Positions 43,670 through 52,546 of a stretch of 53,092 nucleotides of DNA are shown here, piece by piece. The translations under genes were made by a program, and so were the position numbers. The DNA comes from an uncultured Clostridia bacterium. Its GTDB lineage: Bacteria; Bacillota; Clostridia; Christensenellales; Aristaeellaceae. The stretch spans positions 1-53,092 of the forward strand of contig CAMKJS010000014.1 of assembly GCA_946413245.1 (NCBI GenBank). Direction: 5' to 3'. Numbering within the stretch: the first letter of the stretch is position 1; every line of letters starts with the position of its first letter. A model generated the notes under the pieces. It had not been told where the DNA came from. It ran no database searches and was given only the letters and a program-made list of their open reading frames with translations.

Positions 43670-46600
43670 TCACTTGACAAACGTCGCGGTTTTCGGCACG
43701 CCTTTTTTCAGCAGCAGTTTTTTATACGCCTTCAGCCGGGCGGCAGGACATTTCACTTTTGCCTTGGCCGCTATCCCCTTGAACGCGCTGTTCCCCACAT
43801 TCTTTTCGGTCAGCAGCGTCGTTCGGATGGTGATCGTCTTCAGCTTTTTACAGCCGTAAAAAGCCTGCTTCCCGATGGATTTCACTTTTTTCCCCAGGGT
43901 TATGGCAGTCAGGGCCGTATCTCCCCGGAATGCGGCCTGACCGATGGTCGTCACCGCGTCGGCGCTCCACAGGGTTTTCAGCTTTACGCATCCGTCAAAG
44001 GCGCTTTTTCCGACGGTATTTACGGCCTTCCCGCCCCTGACGGCCGTCAGCTTCTGGCAGGACGCAAATGCCTGATTCCCGATGGCGGTCACGTATTTCC
44101 CAAGCGTGACAGTCTTCAGCTTCTTGTCCCTGTAAAAAGCCTTCGCGCTGACGGCGGTTACCCGTACCTTTTCTCCGTTCACGTTCACCGTGTCCGGAAC
44201 GGAAACGGAAGCTTTATTCTTTCCGGGTTTCTGATAGGACAGCGTTTTGTTTTTCAGAATCCGGTATTCCGTCCCGTCCTTCGCGGTATAGGTTCCCGTC
44301 AGCCGCGGCACGGTTTCCTGTTTCTGCAGTATCTCCCCGCAGACGCCGCAGTGTTTGCCTTCGGTTTTTCCCGTCTTTGACACCGTCGGCAGGACAGCCT
44401 TGTCCTTTACTTCCGTATGCCCGTTTGCGGGAATGTTCGCCGCGGTCACGGTCTGTACAGTGAACGCGGGATGGACGAACCGTGCCGAGGTATAGGTGGT
44501 TTCTCCCTTTTCCGTACAGGTGGGAATCCGTGTGATTTCCGCGGTACTGCCAACCGTTTCGGTTTCCTGCACGGTTTCGTCGTCCGCGGCAGTCCGCGAG
44601 GCCGTTACCGTACTGTAATCCTCCGCCCATTCGTATACCGGCGCGCTCCAGGACCGCTCCAGCATCGGAATGTTCGCCGCGGTTACCGTTCTCGTCCCGA
44701 ACGCCGGATTTTCAAAGCGTGCCGTATAGGTGGTTTCTCCCATCGCTTCATACGTAGCCGGCCGGGTCACCTCGGCTGTCGTCGGAACGGTTTCCCGCTC
44801 TGTATGGGCTGCGTCCCGCAAGCAGGATCGTTCCGCGGTGGCATAGGCGTAATCCTCGGTCCATGTGCAGACGACCTCCTGCCATGCGTGGCCCGGTGCT
44901 TCGATTGTTTCCCGTTCCCGGCGCACAGCCAGGCAGCGCTCGCAGTATTCCTTTCCGATCCAGCCCGGTTCCGTGCAGGTGGCGGCCCGGTCTTCTTCCG
45001 TAACCCACTGATGCCCGAGCGCCTCAATCTGCGTTTTCTCCGCCAGCACGGTTCCGCATCGCCCGCATACTTCCCTGGCTGTCCATCCCGGTTCCGTGCA
45101 GGTTGCGGCCTTTCCCGCTTCTTCCGTCACCCGCTGATGCCCGAGGGCTTCCACCGGTTCCTGCGGAACGAACACCGTCCCGCAGCGCCCGCAGTGCTCT
45201 CCCTCTGTCAGTCCAGCCTCCGTGCAGGTCGGTGCAACAGCCTCGTCCGTCACTTTCAGATGGCCGAGAGCCGGGATCTCCTCCCGTCCGGAAAGCACGA
45301 TTCCGCAGCGGTCACAGTGTTCTCCCCCGGTCAGCCCCGCCCGGAGGCAGGTCGCATCTTCCTGTGCGTCCTGTACCGGTTTATGCCCCAGCGCGCTGAT
45401 TACTTTCTGCTCCGTGAGCACCGTACCGCAGCGTTCGCAGTGTTCCCCCGCGGTCAGTCCCGGCTGGGTGCAGGTAGCCGCTGTCGCCTGGTCCTGTACT
45501 GTCTGATGATTCCGGCATACTACCGTGACGTCCACGGTTTTGCTTACGTTTCCGAAGGCGGAGGCTGTCACGGAAGCTTTTCCGCCGGATATGCCTGTCA
45601 CGGTTCCGTCTGCTTCCACTTGCAGCAGAGACGGATCGGAACTGCTGAAGGTGATCAGTTTATTCTCGTATTCTTTCTCCCGGGTTACCGCGATCGCTGT
45701 CAGCTGCAGGCTTCCGCCCTCCGGTACGGCATAGCTGTCCTGGGAAAACCGGATCGCCTGCACCGCGCTGCATACGTGTACCGTACACTTTCGCTCCACG
45801 CCCCGGTCTGTCCGTGCGGAAATCGTTACATCCCCGGCGCTCACAGCTTTCACCAGGCCGTTTTCGTCCACCGTAGCCCACAGTTCGTTCGAACTGATCC
45901 ACCGGAACACGGCATAGGCGTTCTCATCCGGCTGCAGGTTCCGCACGGCCAGAGTAAAGGTCTGCCCGGCAACCATCCAGACCTCGTTTTCCGACAGGTC
46001 AAATCCGGTCACATAGTCGTAGACAGTCACCGTCACGCTGGCGGTGACTTCTCCGACAGAAGCCGTGATCTCTGCGGTTCCGGCGGAAATCGCTTTCACC
46101 GTTCCCTGGCCGTCCACGGCAGCCACTGCAGGTCTGGAACTGTTCCAGACAATTTCCTGGTCCGTATCCGGGTATACCTGACAGCTGATGGTTTTCGATT
46201 CCCCGACAGCCAGCCGGAAATCCTCCTCCAGTGTAATCCGAACCTCTGCGGGCGGATCTTCCCCGGAATACAGTACGGAATACCCTTCGCCCAGGGCCCA
46301 GGCTTCCGCGTCCGAACCCCGGCTGCATCGGATCGTCGGCGTATATCCTTCGGTTACGTGTGCTCCGAAGGCCGTCGTCGTGCCCAGAAAGGTGATTTCC
46401 TGTATTTTTTCGCTGTATGCGAATGCGTAATCCCCGATCGCGGTGACGCCGGCAGGCACCGTGATACCCGTCAGTCTGTCGCAGTTTCTCAGGGCACTGT
46501 CCCCGATAGCGGTTACTCCGCTCGGGATCGACAGGCTGGCCAGACTTGTACAGTTGTTAAACGTATCCGCTTCAATGCGGGTCACCCCGCCGGGTATCGT

Positions 46601-46960
46601 CACACCGGTCAGCTTCCCGCATCCGGAGAACGCGCCGGCTCCGATACTCTTCACCGACTCCGGAATATCGATTCTTGTGAGACTGCCGTGGTTTTGAAAT
46701 ACTCTTGCCCCGACAGCGGTTATACCGTTTCCGATGACAACCTTCGTCACGTCATTCATGCACGTGAACCAGGGAGCGACACCGTCCGCGGGAACGGATT
46801 CAATAGCCCCATTCCCGCTGAACGCCAGCGTACCGTCGTCAAAAGACCAGGATACGCCGCTGTCATAGGAGCCTTCCCAGTGCATGGCTTTCCCCGCCGA
46901 AGCGCATAGCAACACAAGGCAGAGGATAACCGGCAGCAAAATCCGTCCTTTTCCCTTCAT
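43670..46960 (-). CDS. Large surface protein: BspA-like LRR, Big_2 Ig-like domains, Cys-rich repeats
   Basis: 1096 residues from ATG 46960 (GGAAAGG upstream; GTG 46969 is alternative). A signal peptide (about 1-25) is followed by BspA-like LRR_5 repeats at about 60-210 (RIDIPESVKSIGAGAFSGCG), three Big_2-type Ig-like domains at about 225-480 (VGESKTISCQVYPDTDQEIV), and five 41-42 residue repeats at about 485-690 with the pattern C-x10-C-x2-C and ending ALGH. Two longer degenerate repeats (ending VTAANIP) and one further Cys repeat follow, then LRR_5 repeats at about 930-1096 with a CPAARLKAYKKLLLKKGVPK cap. No sortase motif or membrane anchor is visible. Adhesion or wall display is likely; the ligand is unknown. 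Confidence 0.85.
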   Translation of the reverse strand: MKGKGRILLPVILCLVLLCASAGKAMHWEGSYDSGVSWSFDDGTLAFSGNGAIESVPADGVAPWFTCMNDVTKVVIGNGITAVGARVFQNHGSLTRIDIPESVKSIGAGAFSGCGKLTGVTIPGGVTRIEADTFNNCTSLASLSIPSGVTAIGDSALRNCDRLTGITVPAGVTAIGDYAFAYSEKIQEITFLGTTTAFGAHVTEGYTPTIRCSRGSDAEAWALGEGYSVLYSGEDPPAEVRITLEEDFRLAVGESKTISCQVYPDTDQEIVWNSSRPAVAAVDGQGTVKAISAGTAEITASVGEVTASVTVTVYDYVTGFDLSENEVWMVAGQTFTLAVRNLQPDENAYAVFRWISSNELWATVDENGLVKAVSAGDVTISARTDRGVERKCTVHVCSAVQAIRFSQDSYAVPEGGSLQLTAIAVTREKEYENKLITFSSSDPSLLQVEADGTVTGISGGKASVTASAFGNVSKTVDVTVVCRNHQTVQDQATAATCTQPGLTAGEHCERCGTVLTEQKVISALGHKPVQDAQEDATCLRAGLTGGEHCDRCGIVLSGREEIPALGHLKVTDEAVAPTCTEAGLTEGEHCGRCGTVFVPQEPVEALGHQRVTEEAGKAATCTEPGWTAREVCGRCGTVLAEKTQIEALGHQWVTEEDRAATCTEPGWIGKEYCERCLAVRRERETIEAPGHAWQEVVCTWTEDYAYATAERSCLRDAAHTERETVPTTAEVTRPATYEAMGETTYTARFENPAFGTRTVTAANIPMLERSWSAPVYEWAEDYSTVTASRTAADDETVQETETVGSTAEITRIPTCTEKGETTYTSARFVHPAFTVQTVTAANIPANGHTEVKDKAVLPTVSKTGKTEGKHCGVCGEILQKQETVPRLTGTYTAKDGTEYRILKNKTLSYQKPGKNKASVSVPDTVNVNGEKVRVTAVSAKAFYRDKKLKTVTLGKYVTAIGNQAFASCQKLTAVRGGKAVNTVGKSAFDGCVKLKTLWSADAVTTIGQAAFRGDTALTAITLGKKVKSIGKQAFYGCKKLKTITIRTTLLTEKNVGNSAFKGIAAKAKVKCPAARLKAYKKLLLKKGVPKTATFVK
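44888..45511 (-). repeat. Five tandem 41-42 codon repeats with C-x10-CxxC
   Basis: Within the 1096-residue protein five units follow one another, each starting His-x-x-Val, with TCT-x-x-G-(L/W)-T-x-x-E-x-C-x-RCG in the middle and ending A-(L/P)-G. Units 1-4 keep both elements well; unit 5 has CERCLAV in place of the CxRCG core. A sixth, divergent unit lacking the first Cys lies near 44300-44420. Confidence 0.85.
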
Positions 46961-47014
46961 GACGCTCACCCTTTCCGCCTGTGTTGAATCCGGAAAATTG
47001 TTTTTGACGCTGCG

Positions 47015-47043
47015 ATCATAGCATATTTTCCCTGTCGTGACAA
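47015..47043 (-). promoter_or_regulatory. Promoter of the 1096-residue surface protein gene
   Basis: Minus strand TTGTCA (47043-47038), 17-base spacer, TATGAT (47020-47015), directly behind the terminator of the upstream caspase-like gene. Confidence 0.8.
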
Positions 47044-47070
47044 GAAATAACCGGCGACAATGCGCCGGTT
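47036..47070 (-). terminator. Terminator after the first caspase-like gene
   Basis: On the minus strand AACCGGCG (47070-47063), 6-base loop, CGCCGGTT (47056-47049), then ATTTCTTGTC. The T-tract overlaps the next -35 box, so terminator and promoter are interlocked. Confidence 0.75.
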
Positions 47071-47088
47071 ACCGGTTTATCCATGTTT

Positions 47089-49092
47089 TTACCGCTGGAA
47101 CAGCACCGTCGCGCTGTACCCGTGCATCTGCGTCACCTGATCCAGGTCTTCCCCCTGCTGCTGCATCTGCGCTCTGAGGTCGCTGATTACACTCCTGATT
47201 CCGCTGTGGGTTTCATACAGCGTCAGCTTATTGTCCTTATTGCCGTCCGCGGGCATGCTTCCTGTTTTGCTGCCGTCGGGATATCTGCATCCCATGGAAG
47301 TGATCATCGCGTATGTAAAGGCGCCGAAACTGTAGCTGCTGGTGCCGAGATCCGCGGAAGTCTGCCCATGGCTGCAGGCAGTCAGAACGACAAACTTGGA
47401 GCCCAGCAGTTCGCCGGTATTGCTGACCAGGTCTTTATCCCGGCGGCTGAAGGCGCTGATCACGCTTCTGGTGAACGCTTTGGCGGAACCGCCGGTTCCA
47501 TTATCTTCATAGATGTAGGAACCGCTTCCGCAGGAGTCCAGCAGCACGATCACTTTGCCCGGGCAGGCTTCGTCCAGCGTTTTTGCCAGCTTGCTGGCTG
47601 AAAGGAAATCACTGTATCCGTCGCAGTTAATTCCCACCAGGGACCCTGCGGTGGAACCGGTACTGTCGTCCCCGTGTCCGGAATAGTAGAACAGGCAGAT
47701 ATCGTTTTCGGTGGCGTTCGCGAAAGCAGACTTGATCGCGGATACGATTCCGCTCGCCGTCAGCCCTTTCTTCACGGTCACGTCCCATCCCTGGCTCAGC
47801 CCGGCCAGCGCGCCTTTGAACGCACGCAGGTCATAGGCCACGCCGTTCAGCTTCTGCTGATAAACATATTCCAGGCCGTTTCCGACCAGCAGGGCAATAT
47901 GCTTCGGATCAGATTCGGGTTCTTCAGGCTCTTCCGTAGGGGCGGGGGTCGGAGTCGGGGTCACTTCGGGCGTCGCGCTGGGACTCGGAGTCGGAGTCAT
48001 TCCCGGCGTTGCGGTAGGAGTCGGAGTTCCTTCCGTTTCCTCCGGATCTTCAGGGTCTTCCGGATCCTCGGGGTCCTCGGGTTCCTCCCCGGTTCCCGGA
48101 GGGACGATGAATCCGCCGCCACCGCCGCCACCGCCGGTGCCGGTTCCTTCACTCTGGCCTCCTTCTCCTTCTTCCTCTTCTTCCTCTTCTTCCTCTTCCC
48201 CGGGTTCCTCTTCCGGTTCGCCCTCTTCTCCTTCTTCCTCTTCTTCCTCTTCCTCTCCTTCAGGAGAAACGGGAGTAGGTTTGGGAGTCGGAGTAGGTGT
48301 CAGCGTAGGCGTAGGAGTGGGAGTTGCCGTCGGTTCCGGGGTGGGGGTTGCCGTCTGTTCCGGAGTCGGTTCCGGAGTCGGTTCTTCTGTCGGTTCTTCC
48401 GTCGGTTCCGGGGTCGGTTCCTCTTCTTCCTCTTCCTCTTCGCTGTCAATCACACGCAGGGTAATGGAACCCTTTTTCCCGCTTCCGTCCATGGCGGTAG
48501 CGGTGATCTTCACCTGTCCGACCTTTTTTACGGTTACCTTCCCTTCGTCGGAAACAGTGGCGATCCTTGTATTGCTGCTCTTCCACTCAAACACCTGCGC
48601 CGCGGCGGAAGGGCTTGCTTTCGCCTTCAGTTTAACGGTTTTCCGGGAACTGCCGTTCAGATCAATCGTTTTTTTCGCTGTCGTCACGGTCACTTTGGTC
48701 ACAGGCTTTTGGGTTACGGTAATCTTCCAGGTCTTTTTTATTTTGGAATTCTTTTTGGATACCGCCGTGATCACGGCCTTCCCGGCTTTGACACCAGTCA
48801 CCTGTCCCCTGCTGTTTACCTTCGCCACCTTGGTATCGCTGGATTTCCAGATCACGCCCTGATTGGCGGAAGCCGGGCTCACCGTAGCCTTCAGCTTGAT
48901 CTTCTTTCCTTTGGCCACATAGTGGGAGCCCTTGATCGTAATCTTTTTCGGTGCAGCGTTTTCCGTCGCTTTCTGATAGGCGGAAAGCGGTTCGTCTGTC
49001 TCGTTCGATGCCGCCGCCGGCGTGCCCGCGATCATTACACAGGACAGCAGCAGGGTCAGAGCCAGCAGCATGGATACAAGTTTTTTCTTCAT
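47089..49092 (-). CDS. Exported caspase-like (C14) protein with two Big_2 domains and long acidic/Pro linker
   Basis: 667 residues. An export signal (about 1-31; LLLSC could be read as a poor lipobox) precedes two Big_2 Ig-like domains (about 45-135, KGKKIKLKATVSPASANQGV, and 137-220). A roughly 180-residue linker is rich in Pro, Thr, Glu and Gly (PTPEPTEEP, EEEEEEEEGE, GGGGGGGG). The C-terminal caspase/metacaspase fold (about 405-667) shows the dyad: His473 in YYSGHGDD and Cys521 in VLLDSCGSGS. Such enzymes usually cut after Arg or Lys (bacterial metacaspases) and may need activation. The neighbour at 49327-50922 is a paralogue. Start has AGGAGG. Proteolysis is inferred, not shown. Confidence 0.85.
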   Translation of the reverse strand: MKKKLVSMLLALTLLLSCVMIAGTPAAASNETDEPLSAYQKATENAAPKKITIKGSHYVAKGKKIKLKATVSPASANQGVIWKSSDTKVAKVNSRGQVTGVKAGKAVITAVSKKNSKIKKTWKITVTQKPVTKVTVTTAKKTIDLNGSSRKTVKLKAKASPSAAAQVFEWKSSNTRIATVSDEGKVTVKKVGQVKITATAMDGSGKKGSITLRVIDSEEEEEEEEPTPEPTEEPTEEPTPEPTPEQTATPTPEPTATPTPTPTLTPTPTPKPTPVSPEGEEEEEEEEGEEGEPEEEPGEEEEEEEEEEGEGGQSEGTGTGGGGGGGGFIVPPGTGEEPEDPEDPEDPEDPEETEGTPTPTATPGMTPTPSPSATPEVTPTPTPAPTEEPEEPESDPKHIALLVGNGLEYVYQQKLNGVAYDLRAFKGALAGLSQGWDVTVKKGLTASGIVSAIKSAFANATENDICLFYYSGHGDDSTGSTAGSLVGINCDGYSDFLSASKLAKTLDEACPGKVIVLLDSCGSGSYIYEDNGTGGSAKAFTRSVISAFSRRDKDLVSNTGELLGSKFVVLTACSHGQTSADLGTSSYSFGAFTYAMITSMGCRYPDGSKTGSMPADGNKDNKLTLYETHSGIRSVISDLRAQMQQQGEDLDQVTQMHGYSATVLFQR
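47925..48445 (-). repeat. Low-complexity coding repeats (Pro-Thr, Glu, Gly runs)
   Basis: This stretch encodes the caspase linker. It consists of short DNA repeats such as GTCGGAGTC and TCTTCCTCT on the + strand, which encode PTPTP, EEEE, EDPEDP and a run of eight Gly. Slippage and length variation between strains are likely. Confidence 0.8.
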
Positions 49093-49255
49093 GGCTTTTG
49101 TCCTCCTGTCAGGTTACACTCAAAGTCTGATGAATTCCCGATCATATGAACGAATCCGGAAACGATATTCTTCCCGCGGCCGTGTCTTTTCAGACGGATT
49201 TGCAGCAGGCAAATCACTCCGGCCGGAGACCGAATTCATTCTTCAGGATAGAAGG

Positions 49256-49306
49256 AAGCGCTGACAAGCGCGCCGTTCCCTCGGAACGAAAGCCTTATCA
49301 GCGCTT
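49256..49306 (-). terminator. Nested hairpin after the second caspase-like gene
   Basis: AAGCGCTGA pairs with TCAGCGCTT, enclosing CGTTCC/GGAACG. On the minus strand it is followed by CCTTCTATCC, a weak T-tract; on the + strand by TTTTTG. It probably ends transcription of the gene stopping at 49327. Confidence 0.55.
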
Positions 49307-49326
49307 TTTGTATCTTTTACCGAGTC

Positions 49327-50922
49327 TCAGGGATTCTGAACCAGGAAGAGGTTGTACTTGCTGCCCGCCGGGTAGCGCTGCACGTGCTGGTAATACGTGC
49401 CGTCCTGTGACTCAAAGGGATAGTCGTCTCCGACCTTCTTGATGTAGTTGAACAGCTCCGTCAGATTCACCTTGCCGTCCTTCGGGCTGGTGTCCGCGGG
49501 AGAGTTACCGATGCTGCCAACGCCTTCGACCAGCCAGGTGGTAAAGAAATTCTGCGGATTGCCGCCCTCCGTGCCCCAGCTCAGTTCGTGATGTCGGGCA
49601 GCCGCCAGTACGTAGAACTTCGACGTGCGCAGGTCACCGGTGGAGTTGCTTTCGACGATGCCCGGATCGGCCTTTTCAAAAGCACGCACCGCGGTCCTCG
49701 CGATCTTCGCCGCCGCGGCGTCTCCTTCCCGGCCGGTCAGGTTCCGGAGCCCGACAATTTTCCGGGGTGTGCTTCCGTTCTGCTCCTCGGCGTCATAGAT
49801 CGCCGATCCCGCGCCGCAGGATTCCAGAATCACGATCACTTTGCCCTTGACATAGGTTTTCAGCCAGGAAGCCAGGGTACTGAAGGGAAGCATGTAATGC
49901 TCGAAATAGGCCTCGAGATCGCCGGAATCCTCCGGATCACCGGTAAAGGCGATTTCCAGTTCTCCGTCTCCGTCGCTGTTGCCGTGGCTCGCGATAAAGA
50001 ACAGGGATACGTCATTGTCCTTCGTGTTGGCGAAGGTGTCCTTAATGGCGTTTTTGATTCCGTTGTAGCTCACGTCGATCTTCTTGGTCACCCGGTACTT
50101 GGTGCCCTTCGGGCCGTAGACGCCGTTCAGCATGGTGCCCATATGGTTCACGTCCGCCACGTTCCGGTTCGCGATATCCGTATAATACTCCCAGTCATAC
50201 CGCAGGAAGGTTTTCTCCCCGATCAGAAGCGCCCGGTACACCGTATCGCCCGTCGGGTCGTCCGGATCCTCCGGATCCTCTGAAGAATCCACCACCTTGA
50301 TCTTGATGGTGGCCTTTTTCTTGCTGCCGTCCTGCGCGATGGCGGTAATCGTAACGGTACCGGCTTTCTTTCCGGTTACCTTGCCGCCCTGGTCAACGGT
50401 CGCGATCTTCGTGTTGCTGCTCTTCCATTTCAGGTTGGTGGCCGCGTCGGAAGGCGTTACCTTTCCCTTCAGCTTCAGGATGACGTTTCCGCTGGCCAGA
50501 TCAATCGTTTTCGACGAAGCGGAGATGGCGATCTTCGTGGTCGCTTTCCTGACGAAAATAACCCAGCTCTTTTTCACGGTTTTCTTTGCCGTCGAAATAG
50601 CGGTGATCCTCGTCTTTCCGACCTTCACGCCTGTCACCACGCCTCTGCTGCTGACCTTGGCGATCTTGGGATTATCGGATTTCCAGGTAATATCCTGGCT
50701 GGCGCTGGAAGGGGTTACGGTCGCCTCCAGCTGGATTTTCTTTCCTTTTCCCACATAGTGAGAGCCTTCAATGACGATCTTTTTCGGAGCGGCGTTCCCC
50801 AGCGCTTCCTGCACGGAAACCGCCTGCCCATCCTTCTTCCCGGCCGCGGACGCGTCTGTCATCATCCCGCATGACAAAATCATCACCAGTGCCAGAATCA
50901 GCGCGAATGCCCGTTTCTTCAT
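49327..50922 (-). CDS. Exported caspase-like (C14) protein with two Big_2 domains
   Basis: 531 residues. An export signal (about 1-27; ILSC is a possible but poor lipobox) precedes two Big_2 domains (about 45-135, KGKKIQLEATVTPSSASQDI, and 137-212). A short acidic linker (EDPEDPDDP) leads to a caspase fold of about 305 residues. His313 in FFIASHGNSDG and Cys369 in VILESCGAGSA make the catalytic pair. It closely matches the 667-residue neighbour but lacks the long linker, a tandem duplication. AGGAGG precedes the ATG and a strong promoter lies just upstream. Role unknown; secreted or surface proteolysis is the likeliest reading. Confidence 0.85.
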   Translation of the reverse strand: MKKRAFALILALVMILSCGMMTDASAAGKKDGQAVSVQEALGNAAPKKIVIEGSHYVGKGKKIQLEATVTPSSASQDITWKSDNPKIAKVSSRGVVTGVKVGKTRITAISTAKKTVKKSWVIFVRKATTKIAISASSKTIDLASGNVILKLKGKVTPSDAATNLKWKSSNTKIATVDQGGKVTGKKAGTVTITAIAQDGSKKKATIKIKVVDSSEDPEDPDDPTGDTVYRALLIGEKTFLRYDWEYYTDIANRNVADVNHMGTMLNGVYGPKGTKYRVTKKIDVSYNGIKNAIKDTFANTKDNDVSLFFIASHGNSDGDGELEIAFTGDPEDSGDLEAYFEHYMLPFSTLASWLKTYVKGKVIVILESCGAGSAIYDAEEQNGSTPRKIVGLRNLTGREGDAAAAKIARTAVRAFEKADPGIVESNSTGDLRTSKFYVLAAARHHELSWGTEGGNPQNFFTTWLVEGVGSIGNSPADTSPKDGKVNLTELFNYIKKVGDDYPFESQDGTYYQHVQRYPAGSKYNLFLVQNP

Positions 50923-50964
50923 GTTTCGTTTCCTCCTGCTGTTTTGGTCAAATCCTTATCCTGG

Positions 50965-50993
50965 ATTCTACCAAAATGTCCTTATTTTGTCAA
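50965..50993 (-). promoter_or_regulatory. Promoter of the second caspase-like gene
   Basis: Minus strand TTGACA (50993-50988), 17-base spacer, TAGAAT (50970-50965), 42 bases before the ATG. Among the strongest promoters in the window. Confidence 0.85.
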
Positions 50994-51001
50994 TGACAGC
51001 G

Positions 51002-52315
51002 TTATTTGTCAAAAGCCGGCGGCACAGGCTTGGTGATCTCTTCCAGCCGTTTTTCCCGGCGGTTCTGAATTTCCGGTGATATCTTCTGAATATCCCCCGC
51101 TTTCGTCAGCGCCAGCTTGGTCAGGCACGGACCCAGCAGCTCATACACGAGCACGGCGAACAGCGTGATATTCCGGATCAGGATTCCGTCCGCGCCCATT
51201 GCGCGGGCCGCTGTCGCGCACATACCCAGGGCGACGCCGGCCTGCGGCAGCAGCGTGATACCCAGATATTTCCGCACGTTCTCAGGACTGCGCGCCAGAT
51301 CGGAGCTCCAGCGCGCGCCGAAATATTTACCGGCAGACCGGGTCAGCACATAGACCACACCCACCAGAATCACAGCGCTGTCCGCGAATACGCCGAACTG
51401 GAGCTCAGCGCCGCTCAGCACAAAGAACAGCGTCAGTGCCGGACCGCTCCAGCGGTCCGCCTGCAGCATCAGATCCTCGCTCAGGGGGCAGAAATTGCAG
51501 AATACGGTTCCCAGCATCATGCACACCAGCAGAGAGGAAAACCCGAAGGTAAAGGAGCCGATTTCAAATTCAAGCTGGCTCAGGGCCACGGTCAGAATCA
51601 CGCTGCCCACGATCAGGGCGTTCCGGTTCCGGTGAGAATGGAAAAACCGTTCGAGAAAGGTCAGCCCGAACCCCACCGCGGCGCCTAGAAGCAGGGAAAG
51701 CGCCACCTCGCCGAGCGGCTCGACGATCAGGGAGAGTATATGGGCGGTACCATCGCGCATGGCCTCACTGATACCGAACGAGATAGCGAAAATAACCAGG
51801 CCCACGGCGTCGTCCAGAGCGACCACGGGCAGCAGCACGTCCGTTACCGGACCCTTCGCCTTGTACTGGCGCACAACCATCAGGGTGGCAGCCGGCGCTG
51901 TCGCCGCGGCGATCGCACCGAGTACGATGGCAGCAGGCAGCGTCAGCAGGTCCGGCATCAGGAAATGCAGGCCGATCAGGGATATGTCCACCAGCACGGT
52001 CGTGATCACTGCCTGCAGGATACCGATGATGGTGGCCTGCTTTCCCGTCTGCTTCAGCGCGGACAGCCGGAACTCATGCCCGATGGCGAAGGCGATGAAT
52101 CCCAGCGCCACGTCATTGATCAGGCTCAGGGATTCCACTTCTTCGAAGCTCACAAATCCGAGCCCGTCAATCCCGAGCCTTCCCAGCACGCAGGGGCCGA
52201 TCAGAACACCGGTCACAAGATAAGCCGTCACATCCGGCAGGTGAAATTTCACAAACAGCCGGGTCATCAGAAGCCCGGCAAACAACGCGGTTGCCACCAG
52301 CAGCAGAACATGCAT
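51002..52315 (-). CDS. CPA2-type cation:proton antiporter (KefB/NapA-like membrane domain)
   Basis: 437 residues from ATG 52315 (MHVLLLVATALFAG; the ribosome site GGAAAGGAAG is rather far, about 12 bases). About 12 membrane helices with family motifs HLPDVTAYLVTGVLIGP, GFIAFAIGHEF, a region rich in Ala and Thr (AIAAATAPAATLMVV) and VVALDDAVGLVIF, where the Asp-Asp pair is the ion-binding site. There is no C-terminal TrkA-N/RCK domain; only about 35 charged residues follow the last helix. It exchanges Na+ or K+ for H+ across the membrane; the exact ion is not decidable. It has its own promoter. Confidence 0.9.
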   Translation of the reverse strand: MHVLLLVATALFAGLLMTRLFVKFHLPDVTAYLVTGVLIGPCVLGRLGIDGLGFVSFEEVESLSLINDVALGFIAFAIGHEFRLSALKQTGKQATIIGILQAVITTVLVDISLIGLHFLMPDLLTLPAAIVLGAIAAATAPAATLMVVRQYKAKGPVTDVLLPVVALDDAVGLVIFAISFGISEAMRDGTAHILSLIVEPLGEVALSLLLGAAVGFGLTFLERFFHSHRNRNALIVGSVILTVALSQLEFEIGSFTFGFSSLLVCMMLGTVFCNFCPLSEDLMLQADRWSGPALTLFFVLSGAELQFGVFADSAVILVGVVYVLTRSAGKYFGARWSSDLARSPENVRKYLGITLLPQAGVALGMCATAARAMGADGILIRNITLFAVLVYELLGPCLTKLALTKAGDIQKISPEIQNRREKRLEEITKPVPPAFDK

Positions 52316-52383
52316 AAAACGGGTACGCTTCCTTTCCTCATAAAAAACCCAGGAACCATCCGGAGACGTTTCCTGACTGCGGC

Positions 52384-52413
52384 ATTGTATCACTCCCACC
52401 GCCAAAAAATCAA
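52384..52413 (-). promoter_or_regulatory. Promoter of the antiporter gene
   Basis: Minus strand TTGATT (52413-52408), 18-base spacer, TACAAT (52389-52384). The -35 box overlaps the T-tract of the preceding terminator. Confidence 0.7.
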
Positions 52414-52441
52414 GACATCCCGGCGGTTGCCCGCCGGGATA
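52403..52441 (-). terminator. Terminator after the flavoprotein gene
   Basis: On the minus strand ATCCCGGCGG pairs with CCGCCGGGAT and is followed by GTCTTGATTTTTTGG. It lies about 105 bases past the stop; the bases between hold no gene that I can see. Confidence 0.7.
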
Positions 52442-52546
52442 TCCCGTTCATACATTTTTTCTGTCAGGTTGGTTTTCCTCGTGCTAACCGGTCACAGTCT
52501 TTGGGGCAGAACGGACCAGTGTTCAGGCTCCGCCACGGTGAGCGGA

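Noticed and set aside
48100..48440. Direct repeats as a possible origin or recombination site
   Set aside because: They are explained by the Pro/Thr/Glu/Gly coding linker of the caspase-like protein and keep the reading frame throughout.
49197..49215. Possible CRISPR or mobile-element end
   Set aside because: Only two copies of a short palindrome, no spacing regularity, no transposase or cas gene.
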